Positions 1-7,164 of a DNA stretch of 13,056 nt are shown here, one piece after another. This stretch comes from Hennigella sp045599065 (GTDB lineage: Bacteria; Bacillota_I; Bacilli_A; Mycoplasmatales; Mycoplasmoidaceae). How positions within the stretch are numbered: position 1 is the first letter of the stretch; every line of letters starts with the position of its first letter. The notes below the pieces were generated by a model. That model was not told the origin of the DNA and made no database searches. It was given only the letters and a program-made list of their open reading frames with translations. The translations under genes were made by a program, and so were the position numbers. The stretch covers positions 1-13,056 of the forward strand of contig JAZRVJ010000029.1 in assembly GCA_045599065.1 (NCBI GenBank). The letters run 5' to 3'.

Positions 1-267
1 ATTTAATTTAACTAATGCTTTAAGATATTTCTTAAAGCCATCAATCATTGCATTATGACACAAGATATTAGTTACAACATAAACCTTTGCTTTATGCTTA
101 TGTGCATAATCAATGATTTGTTTAATTTCAGTTAAATCAAAGTTATTAGCTCTTGCTCTTAAGGAATATGCTTTACCACCACAATAAATAGCATTAGCAT
201 TAAAATCTATTGCTATTTTGGCTCTTTCAAGATCGCCAGCAGGAGCTAATAATTCAACCTTATTCAT
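1..267 (-). CDS. trhP2: U32 peptidase-family tRNA 5-hydroxyuridine synthesis protein TrhP2 (N-terminal 89 residues; cut by window edge)
   Basis: The 89 visible residues begin MNKVELLAPAGDLERAK, the N-terminal signature of U32 'collagenase-like' proteins, followed by an AIYCGG segment, SLRARANNFDL and YAHKHKAKVYVVTN, all in the family order. In bacteria, TrhP proteins of this family install the hydroxyl group at C5 of wobble uridine 34 (ho5U) in tRNA; they are not genuine proteases. The start ATG overlaps the last 8 bases of the upstream trhP1 frame, so the two are probably translationally coupled, as in the Bacillus yrrN-yrrO pair. The rest of the protein, including any iron-sulfur cysteines, lies beyond base 1. 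Family assignment is secure. The TrhP2 (rather than RlhA or another U32) assignment rests on the operon context with trhP1 and trmR. Confidence 0.85.
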   Translation of the reverse strand, partial: MNKVELLAPAGDLERAKIAIDFNANAIYCGGKAYSLRARANNFDLTEIKQIIDYAHKHKAKVYVVTNILCHNAMIDGFKKYLKALVKLN

Positions 268-1174
268 TATCATCCTCTTTGATTAAATGAAGTAATCCTT
301 TAGTTGGATCAATAAAACCACAAGCACTAATCTTATTTAGTTTTTTAATTTCATCAACTAATAAAGCTATAGCTTTATCATTTGCTTTTTTGCCTTGAAT
401 TAAATCAATTGCTTTAATATAAATATTTAAAGTTTGATCAACTCATTTTTTGTCATGCAAGAAAGACATAAAATAAATACTATCTATTCCCGCTTCCATT
501 AATTGGCTAAGATATTCTAGAATTGAAACATTGTAACCAGTAAACATATGGCTGCCTGTTTCATCTTCATAAATTAAATTAGGAAGCTCTCTTAATTCTT
601 CTTTTAAATAAAACAACTTCTTGGACAAATTTTGTTTAATGTTAAATTGCTTTTTGAAGTTTGTTAACAAACTTCATTTTGAATGCATCATTAAACCATA
701 GCCTTCAGCTTGCATTTGCAATTTAACACCTTGTTTGTAATAAGCAAACTTCTTAATTTCATTTAAATTCAATTCTCTTGGTAAAACAACTTCTTTAATA
801 TTGTTTTTCTTGAAAAATGATAATTGTCCATAGTTAGTTGTCAAAGTTTCAGAATTATAAACAAAATGTGGTGCATATTTTAATTCATCACATATTTGTT
901 TAACTCCATAATCAGAAAAGATAATGGTTTTAACACCAATAGTTTTTAATTGCTTAATGCAATTAGTTAAACCATTAATCTCATCATCCATATATAAGTT
1001 GTTAATACTTACTGCAACTTTATTTAAATCTAATTGTTTAATTTGATCAATATCTAAAATACAAGTGTTTCTTGTTGAATATTTCTTAACACCTACAATT
1101 AAATAATCAACACGATTATTATTTACTAGTTGTTTAGCATGGTCAAAACCAACTGGATTAATTCATATTTTCAT
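260..1174 (-). CDS. trhP1: U32 peptidase-family protein TrhP1 (partner in tRNA wobble uridine hydroxylation)
   Basis: A 304-residue protein reading from MKIWINPVGFDHAKQLV to a TAA eight bases inside trhP2. Three TGA codons are read as Trp, so under the standard code it looks like separate pieces. Recognisable U32 elements in order are VYNSETLTTNYGQ (about residue 100), VVLPRELNLNEIKKF, an Ala-Glu-Gly-Tyr-Gly...HSKW strip, IYEDETGSHMF, and the C-terminal EAGIDSIYFMSFLHDKKW motif. The shorter length (about 300 against about 400 for TrhP2) and the gene pair fit Bacillus YrrN/TrhP1, which acts with TrhP2 to make ho5U34 in tRNA. The usual Cys in the 'HGxxCxxHSKR' strip is replaced (GLMMHSKW). The start ATG overlaps the trmR end by 17 bases, giving a tight operon. 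The biochemical role is inferred from family and neighbours. Confidence 0.86.
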
Positions 1175-1727
1175 CTTTCTTCCTCATGATGACAAAACCA
1201 TCATCTATATCATATATTTTAACATCTCATGTATTAGATAAGCTCAAGATGTATGCTTTAAACTTTTCAATCTTTTCTTTTAAATTCAATTTATTTTTTG
1301 TTAGTGGTTTATCTGAATTTTGATAATGATTTATATTATCAATAAAGATAAAACCGTTGGGTTTTAAATGTTTAGAAAACTTATCAAACAATATTTCTTG
1401 TTTACTTTTTGGACCATCAAGAATAATGCAATCAAAATCCATTTGTGGTTCATAATCAAAAGCAGAAACATTGATTGCATTAATCTTTGCTTCGTTCTTT
1501 GTATATTCTTTTGCTACACCAAATCTTTCTATGTCATTTTCAAGTGTCACAATCTTAGAAATAGCTGGATGTTTTGATAAATACAAGCTTGAATAACCAT
1601 AAGCTGTACCTATTTCTAAAACTTGTGCCACATTGTATTTATCAAATTGATGATATAGAAAATCAATTGTTTGATCTCTCATAATAGGTATATTATGAGC
1701 AAGATTAAATAACTTAAATTTTTTCAT
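1158..1727 (-). CDS. trmR: tRNA 5-hydroxyuridine O-methyltransferase TrmR (YrrM family, SAM-dependent)
   Basis: A 189-residue class I methyltransferase. The SAM-binding motif I is VLEIGTAYGYSSLYLS (about residues 36-51), followed by the acidic loop TLENDIERFG, a metal-site strand CIILDGPKSKQE and NGFIFIDNINHYQ. The DG and DN pairs are where this O-methyltransferase group binds its divalent metal. A TGA (Trp) after SLSNT hides the true C-terminus, which runs on through KIYDIDDGFVVIMRKK to a TAA at 1158. In Bacillus the homologue converts ho5U34 to mo5U34 in tRNA. Here it sits directly before trhP1/trhP2, which make its substrate. It overlaps ruvX by 14 bases and trhP1 by 17, so all four genes are almost certainly co-transcribed. 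A generic O-methyltransferase is the alternative; context makes TrmR much more likely. Confidence 0.86.
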
Positions 1728-2139
1728 TTTCTAACCAACTATTTAAGATGACTACTGCTGACATCTTATCTTTAATCCTTTTGATTTGGCTTGCTTTTAA
1801 GCCAATATCTTTTAACATCCCTGTTGTTTCTAAAGTTGTATATCTTTCATCTTGTAAGACAACTTTAGCTTTTAAATTTGCTTTAATTAAATCTACTAAT
1901 TTATCTACAACTAAACACATAGGAGATTTATCTCCTGATGGATAAACTGGATAACCAATAACAATTACATCTATATCATTGTTATGATCATTAAAAACTT
2001 TTTTTATTCTATTTAGACAAGCATTTAAATCGTTTTTAGCATATTCAAAATTTTCTAAACCACTAGCAATTTTCTTATTGCTATCAGTTATAGCTAAACC
2101 CATAGTTTTAGTACCTAAATCGATTCCTAATGCTCTCAT
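1714..2139 (-). CDS. ruvX: RuvX/YqgF family RNase H-fold nuclease (putative pre-16S rRNA processing / Holliday junction resolvase)
   Basis: A 141-residue protein of the usual YqgF length. Family motifs are all present: MRALGIDLGTKTMGLAITD at the N-terminus with the first catalytic Asp, the VIGYPVYPSGDKSPM strip, LQDERYTTLET in the middle, and KDKMSAVVILNSWL near the end with the last acidic residue. The family is an RNase H-like nuclease. YqgF is linked to 5'-end maturation of 16S rRNA in E. coli, and in Gram-positive genomes it is commonly called yrrK beside yrrM. It is the first gene of the operon, its ATG lies 32 bases from the divergent sirtuin start, and its end overlaps trmR. No Shine-Dalgarno is evident. 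A TATAAT on this strand at 2161-2166 would give a leader of about 15 bases. Confidence 0.93.
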   Translation of the reverse strand: MRALGIDLGTKTMGLAITDSNKKIASGLENFEYAKNDLNACLNRIKKVFNDHNNDIDVIVIGYPVYPSGDKSPMCLVVDKLVDLIKANLKAKVVLQDERYTTLETTGMLKDIGLKASQIKRIKDKMSAVVILNSWLENEKI

Positions 2140-2173
2140 AAATATATAATAACTATATATATTATATAGTTAT
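2140..2173. promoter_or_regulatory. Palindromic divergent promoter between ruvX operon and sirtuin
   Basis: Only 32 bases separate the two divergent start codons. A perfect 11-base inverted repeat (arms 2149-2159 and 2163-2173, loop TAT) fills most of it, and the right arm runs into the sirtuin ATG. A TATAAT lies on the plus strand at 2145-2150 and another on the minus strand at 2161-2166, placed symmetrically. Each would start transcription about 15 bases ahead of its own ATG. Matching -35 boxes would have to lie inside the opposite coding region; none is clear. Function is inferred. Confidence 0.6.
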
Positions 2174-2897
2174 GGACAAAATACAACAACTACAAGAAAT
2201 CTTACAAAATTCTAAATCGATTGTCTTCTTTGGCGGAGCAGGAGTAAGTACCGAAAGTGGTATTCCTGATTTTAGATCTGCTGATGGTTTATATAACCAA
2301 AAGTTTGATTATCCACCTGAGGTGATGTTATCTCATGGATTTTTTGTCGAACATCCAGATAAATTCTATGAGTTTTACTTTGCTAAAATGGTAGATTTAA
2401 GTATTAAACCTAATGATGCTCATAAACAATTAGCTAAATGAGAGAAACTTGGTAAAATAAAAGCTATTGTTACCCAAAACATTGATGGTTTGCATCAACT
2501 TGCTGGATCAAAAGTAGTTTATGAACTACATGGGTCTGTGCATAGAAACTATTGTATGGAATGTCATAAATTCTATGATGCAGAATATATGGTTAAATTT
2601 AAAGATAGAGGTTTGCCTAAATGTTCTTGTGGTGGTTTAATTAAACCTGATGTTGTTTTATATAACGAAGGACTTGATGGTTCTACCATCAATAATGCAG
2701 TTAAAGCAATTGCTAGTTGTGATACTTTGATTGTCGCAGGAACAAGTTTAACAGTTTATCCTGCAGCAGGTTTAATTGATTACTTTAAAGGTAAACTTTT
2801 AATCTTAATAAATAAAGATAAAACACCTATGGATAACAAAGCAGACTTAGTTATTAATGAACCTGTAGGTAAAGTCTTTAAGCAAATAAAACTTTAA
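2172..2897 (+). CDS. cobB: Sirtuin NAD-dependent protein deacylase (Sir2/CobB family)
   Basis: A 241-residue single-domain sirtuin, intact when one TGA after AHKQLAK is read as Trp. Diagnostic elements in order: NAD-binding GGAGVSTESGIPDFRS (residues about 21-36), TQNIDGLHQLAGS, the catalytic-His motif ELHGSVHR, a zinc site with cysteine pairs CMEC and CSC, KPDVVLYNEGL, and GTSLTVYPAAGLIDYF with VINEPVGKVF at the C-terminus. Sirtuins remove acyl groups from lysines using NAD. The acyl preference and targets cannot be read from the sequence. The gene has no Shine-Dalgarno; its ATG lies within the right arm of the promoter palindrome, so the mRNA would have a very short leader. It is followed by a hairpin terminator, so it appears monocistronic. 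Confidence 0.94.
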
Positions 2898-2900
2898 TTG

Positions 2901-2991
2901 CTGAAATTTAAAAAATAAACATATATCTATGATATATGTTTTTTAAATATTTCTGTTCATTTTGATTTTTAAAAGTCAAGTAGTATATGGA
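2901..2991 (+). repeat. Intergenic cassette copy 1 (terminator plus leader)
   Basis: This stretch closely resembles 3260-3355. Both share GAAATTTAAAAAATAAACAT, a hairpin with a T run, a T-rich spacer with TTCAT or CTCAT, then AGTCAAGTAGTATATGGA (copy 2: AGTCAAGTACTATATGGA). The hairpin stems differ in length but both remain paired. Each copy ends the upstream gene and leads into the next one. A -10-like TAGTAT is at 2981-2986 and its counterpart TACTAT at 3345-3350. Confidence 0.75.
2918..2944 (+). terminator. Intrinsic terminator after the sirtuin gene
   Basis: A 10-base-pair stem AACATATATC / GATATATGTT with loop TAT is followed by a T run, 20 bases after the sirtuin stop. The stem is all AU apart from two pairs, so it may be weak. 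Confidence 0.65.
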
Positions 2992-3253
2992 GAATCATAA
3001 AATTATGCGAAATTTAAAAACATATAATAAATATATAGATATTGTCAGGGAATTCAAGGTATTTATAGTGAAAACAGGCAAGAATAAATACGAAATTAAA
3101 TTAGAAAAGAAACGTGGTGGTCCTAAACCACCTAGGATAACTCTTGAAGACTTGGCAAGAAAAATTGATGAGTTAGATAGAAAATTAACCTCGAGACTTG
3201 ATGGAATTGTAAAAGCTAACCACTTAATAGATCCAAGCACGGAACAAAGCTAA
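2987..3253 (+). CDS. Small basic protein of unknown function with C-terminal coiled-coil
   Basis: An 88-residue frame without TGA codons and with no recognised domain. The first half is rich in Lys, Arg and Tyr (NLKTYNKYIDIVREF). A Gly-Pro-rich basic hinge (KKRGGPKPPR) leads to a heptad-patterned helix (LEDLARKIDELDRKL) that should form a coiled coil. The layout of a basic linker plus short coiled coil recalls small multicopy mycoplasma proteins such as the DUF16 group, but I do not claim homology. The start is uncertain. ATG 2987 directly follows a possible -10 box. The in-frame ATG at 3005 (MRNLKTYNKY) has GGAG 12 bases upstream and would give 82 residues. The gene is bracketed by the two copies of the repeated intergenic cassette, so it may be a separate transcription unit. 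Confidence 0.6.
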   Translation: MENHKIMRNLKTYNKYIDIVREFKVFIVKTGKNKYEIKLEKKRGGPKPPRITLEDLARKIDELDRKLTSRLDGIVKANHLIDPSTEQS

Positions 3254-3259
3254 TCTTTG

Positions 3260-3355
3260 CAGAAATTTAAAAAATAAACATATATATCTACAGATATATA
3301 TGTTTTTTAAAAAGTTTTGCTCATTTACATTTTTTAAAGTCAAGTACTATATGGA
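3260..3355 (+). repeat. Intergenic cassette copy 2 (terminator plus leader)
   Basis: Second copy of the element at 2901-2991, lying 7 bases after the stop of the 88-residue gene and running into the start region of the 342-residue gene. The conserved ATGGA of the cassette (ATG at 3351) is out of frame with the gene that follows. This suggests that the conserved part is a transcription or ribosome-binding signal rather than coding sequence. Confidence 0.75.
3277..3308 (+). terminator. Intrinsic terminator after the 88-residue gene
   Basis: A perfect 12-base-pair stem AACATATATATC / GATATATATGTT with loop TACA is followed by six T. It is the counterpart of the hairpin at 2918-2944, with the stem two pairs longer on both sides, so pairing is kept. 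Confidence 0.7.
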
Positions 3356-3360
3356 AACAT

Positions 3361-4389
3361 ATGCAATATTTTATTAAGAAGTTACCAGAACACGATTTAA
3401 ATCCATATCGCTATAGCTATCTAGATCATTTAGAAACATTTATTGATCTAAGAGATAACTATTGAGAGTTTGATATGCAATTGTATGTAATCAATAATGC
3501 ATCAGTACCTTTAAACTCTTACACGATTGATATGCAATTACCTTATCAAACAGCAAGTAATATTGCTTTTAATCTTGCTACTGATCAAACCGGAGTACAA
3601 GATAGAGTAGATGGTAACAAGGAATATGCAAAATTGTTTGATGCTAAATTCAATATTGACATAAGTCAAAATGAATATTTAAAACAAAATCTTGAAAACG
3701 CTAAAGTTAATTGTACAGTAGCTTTACAAATTGATCCTGAACCAATTGAAAAAGCTTCATTTAGTCCAGATCAAGAATATTTAAATGGTTTTATTAATGA
3801 AACTGGAGAACAAAAAGCTACATTTAATTTAGATTATTCAAATTATTATCAAGTAGTTAAAGATAAACAACTAATGAATAATTACGGTTTTTCATTAGGA
3901 AGACATTCGTCATCTTGTTTTTCAAGAGTAAGATTAGTTGATGTTAGCAGTGAAGATTATTTAAACAACACTAGAGCAATTAATAAACTTACAAGCATAG
4001 CTTGTGAAACACCTTTTCAAGTATTGGCTGGTAAAGTTAAATTTCATTATTGATTGGATTTAACACAAGAAGAAAAGTTGTTTGAAGCAAATCTTATTCT
4101 AGATGGTTTAGAAACAAATCAAAAAGATATATGTTTGGACCAAGCAACTTCTTATGATTTTGTAAATGATAAAGTTATTTTAAATCCAGCAGGGATAAAC
4201 GGATTCTATATTCCTAAATATGCTACTGGATATTATGAAGTTGAATTGAAATTTTGTCAAGATGGTAATGTGCATACTTTCATGATTAAAAATGATTTTA
4301 ATTTTTTACAAAATATTAATGAACCATACATTGCTGTTAGCAATGTAGTGATAAATGATTTGAAAGATTTTAAGGAGGTAATCTGATAA
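3361..4389 (+). CDS. Protein of unknown function, 342 residues, coupled to a membrane protein gene
   Basis: Reading TGA as Trp joins three open segments into one 342-residue frame that starts MQYFIKKLPEHDLNPYRYSY and ends with a Trp codon and TAA. I recognise no domain. There is no signal peptide or membrane segment. The sequence is mixed polar/aromatic with many Asn, Gln and Tyr and few long helices, which suggests a mostly beta fold, perhaps structural or binding. The start is ATG 3361, because the earlier ATG at 3351 is out of frame and stops after eight codons. The stop TAA overlaps the next ATG by one base (TAATG), and a strong AAGGAGGT lies inside its 3' end, so it is co-translated with the following membrane protein. 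A capsid- or tail-like phage origin is possible but there is no positive evidence. Confidence 0.78.
4372..4379 (+). promoter_or_regulatory. Strong Shine-Dalgarno for the 152-residue gene
   Basis: AAGGAGGT lies nine bases before ATG 4389. It is by far the best ribosome-binding site in the window and is embedded in the last codons of the upstream gene. It decides the start at 4389 rather than the ATG at 4395. Confidence 0.8.
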
Positions 4390-4847
4390 TGAAAATGTCA
4401 TCAAAATCTGTTGCAGCTTTAACTATTTCATCAGTTGTTGTTATAGCAACATCAACAGTTTTAGCTAATGTTCTTATTAAAAACAATTCAACTGATCCAA
4501 CAAAGCCAGTAAATCCATTAGATAGAGACAAAACTTATCATCACTATTCATTGATTGATAAACTATCTACTAATCAAAAACTAAATAAACTCATCAATTT
4601 TTATGAACAAGATGGAAATATTGTCTATTTTATAGATGAAGACTTATTTTTAGCTAATTTCAAAGCTATTGTTACTGAGACATTTAAAACTATTCCAGCC
4701 TTTAGTCGTAATTATCTTAATTACGAAATTACTTGCAACTATAAAATAAAAGACACCAAATCTATCTTAGTAGACTTGGTGTGACAGTTACCTGAAAATA
4801 AGAACAAATATTTTGATCAGTTTGTTTTGAAATTAGAAACTATTTAA
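4389..4847 (+). CDS. Small membrane-anchored protein of unknown function
   Basis: A 152-residue frame, intact with one TGA read as Trp, ending KLETI. Residues about 8-30 (VAALTISSVVVIATSTVLAN) form a hydrophobic segment after a Lys/Met/Ser start. It reads as an uncleaved signal anchor, since no Cys lipobox follows. A Thr/Pro-rich linker (STDPTKPVNPLD) leads to an outward-facing domain with many Lys, Asn and Tyr. No family is recognised. It is coupled to the 342-residue gene through TAATG and a strong Shine-Dalgarno, so the two probably act together, perhaps as a surface anchor and its partner. Its last 8 bases overlap the end of the convergent pheT gene. It also contains the hairpin that seems to end the pheST transcript from the other strand. 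Confidence 0.75.
4741..4782 (-). terminator. Terminator of pheST inside the convergent gene
   Basis: On the minus strand, ACACCAAGTCTA pairs with TAGATTTGGTGT (one A-C mismatch, loop CTAAGA), followed at once by CTTTTATTTTAT. It lies about 60 bases past the pheT stop, within codons of the 152-residue gene on the other strand. On the plus strand no T run follows, so it should act only on pheST. Confidence 0.65.
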
Positions 4848-7164
4848 GGTTTTCTATTTCTTTTGCAATCAAATCAATATCATTTGTCTTAAATTGTTTT
4901 GTATCAACAAGATAGTATCTTATTGTGTAAACAATAGTTCCGTCTTTTTCAAATGTGTTAATGATTTTAGCATTAACAATATCAGGAAGTTTTTTAATTG
5001 CTTGAAGTTTGTTATTGATTTCAGAAGCATTTTCTTTATTCAAAGTAATATTAATGTCCTTAGATAATCTTTGGAATGCACCAAATTCTTTTACTTTGAA
5101 TTGTGGTTGTTTGTAATTAGCAAATAATGATTCGATATTTATTGATAAACAATAAATATTTTCATTATCTAAATCATAAGGTTTTAGTAAACTCTTTCTA
5201 ATTTTGCCTAAGTAACCAATTACTTTTCCATAAGCTAAAATTTCAATTGATTCATTATTATAGAATTCGTTAATTTCTTTTGTCTTGAATTCAACTTTTG
5301 CATTGAAGACATTGGCAATTTGGTTAACAATAGCTTTTAGATAATTACTATTAGTAAACAATGTTGATTTGGTAATGTTATCAACTTTATATTGATCTAA
5401 ACACAAGCATGTTAAGTTAGTTGTTTTTGAACTATTAGAGAACAAGTTTTGAATCTCAAAAATTGGAATAAGTTCAAGTTTTCTAGCATCATTGTACTTG
5501 TAAACTTTCAACATATTATCAATCAAGTTTGTTCTGAAGTATTCACGGTTAGAGTTGTTACATAAAATCTTAACTGGATCTTTTACATTAAATAAATTAA
5601 ATTTATTTAAGTTTGATTGATTTGTTAAGTTATATGTTTTAACTTCACTGAAGTAATTGTTGATTAAAACTTCTTTTACTTGTTGTTTTAATTCATATTC
5701 AGTGTTTTCTTCAACCGGTAATAATTTATCTTCGACTGAAATTGGTTTTAGTTTATTAAGATCGATAATCTTTAAGATATCTTCAAACATATCTTCTTGA
5801 TTATTAACATCTAATCTTCATAAAGGTGCTTTGAATTTTGTTTTTAATAAGTCACCTCTATAACCTAAGCTCTTTAGAGCTAGTGTTGCAAAGTCTTTTG
5901 TAATTTCTTCATTAATAAACCAATCAAGGGTTCTATAACTTAATCTAATTCATTTAGTTACTCAGTTTGGTTTGATGTAGCTAACGAAACCTAATGGTTG
6001 ACCAAATTCCTTTTTGATTAGTTCAATAGCAACTAAATTTAGATAGTTACTTAATGGTCTAGATGCACGTTTTGCTGCATCGGTATCAACATTCAATCTA
6101 ATTGTTGTATTTCTGATGCGAGCGTAATTGAAGTTACCAACTTCAATTTTAACCCTTGTTGTTTTATTAGTGAATTTTGTGTATTCAGAACCAACAACAC
6201 AAGCTAATGAAACTGGTTGGTTTTGATCATAGATAACGACATCGTTCTTGTTTAAGTCATAAGTCTTGCTGTTTAAAGCCATAAACTTCAAACCGCTTGA
6301 ACCAGCTTTACATCTTAGTTCACCAGTTATCTTTTCTGCATCATAAACATTTGTTGGGCAGTTGGTTAAGATAGTAATGAATGCTAATTTATCTAAAAGA
6401 TAATTGAATGGTTTAATACCATGGTTCATTAAAATAGATTTAGTTATTCAACTTGATCTAGAAGTCAATTTTTGATCAACATCATAATCTAAGAATGCTA
6501 AACATGAGCATAATTTACTATCGACAGATAAATTACCTTCAAACGTTTCTGTAACTTCTTTAACAACAGAGCCAAAATCAAAATTAAATGATAAATTTAG
6601 TTTATGTGCTATTTCATAGCAGAATACTAAATATGAATTCTCATCATTTCTGTTTGCAGGAACAGTAATGTCATAGATTGTGTCATCATATCCAATTAAA
6701 CTTACTCAATCTTGTGAACCAATTTCACCTTCATCAAGCATAATGATTTCATCTAATTCATCATCGGCTACAACTGCTTTATTATTAGTTAATTCAAAGT
6801 AAGCACAAATCATGCCATTACTTTCCATGCCATGAATTTGTCTCTTAGAAATAATTACGCCATTAGGTAATTTTGCTCCTTCTAAAGCAACAATTACTTT
6901 CTTGCCTACTTGTAAGTTAGAAGCACCACATACTATTTGATTAATAGTATCTGATCCTACTTTTACCTTACATAAGCTTAAATGTGTACCTTCTACTTTA
7001 TTAGCTTCAAGTAGTTGTCCTAATACTACATGTTCAAGTTTAGGTCTTTTATAAATTCCTTCAACTTCCATACCTAAAGCATTAACTGCAGTATTGAAGT
7101 TGTAGTCATCAATTTTGCCAAAGTCAGGAATAAACTTTGTTATTAATTTTCTAGAAAATAACAT
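4840..7164 (-). CDS. pheT: Phenylalanyl-tRNA synthetase beta subunit
   Basis: A 774-residue protein, full length for the family, with several TGA codons read as Trp. It forms the alpha2-beta2 PheRS that charges tRNA-Phe in the cytoplasm. Domains in order: an N-terminal B1 part (MLFSRKLITKFIPDFGKIDD); an EMAPII-like tRNA-binding domain (about 40-150, VVLGQLLEANKVEGTHLSLC, VCGASNLQVGKKV); a B3/B4 editing domain (about 200-370, containing GELRCKAGSSG and DTDAAKRASR); the B5 region; the catalytic-like core; and a C-terminal anticodon-binding FDX-ACB domain (FGAFQRLSKDINITLNKENA). In the editing domain the His of the usual 'PMHAFD' motif is replaced by Asn272 (PTNVYD), while the Gly, Glu and TDA positions align. 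The ATG overlaps the pheS stop as TAATG, so translation is coupled. The gene ends 8 bases inside the convergent unknown gene. Confidence 0.97.

Noticed and set aside
1368..1945. Plus-strand frames of 69 and 65 residues opposite trmR and ruvX
   Set aside because: Antisense to genes with complete family motifs; no ribosome site or promoter.
2995..3240. Minus-strand 81-residue frame opposite the 88-residue gene
   Set aside because: The plus-strand frame has the leader cassette, a following terminator and a coiled-coil pattern; the minus frame has no start or end signals.
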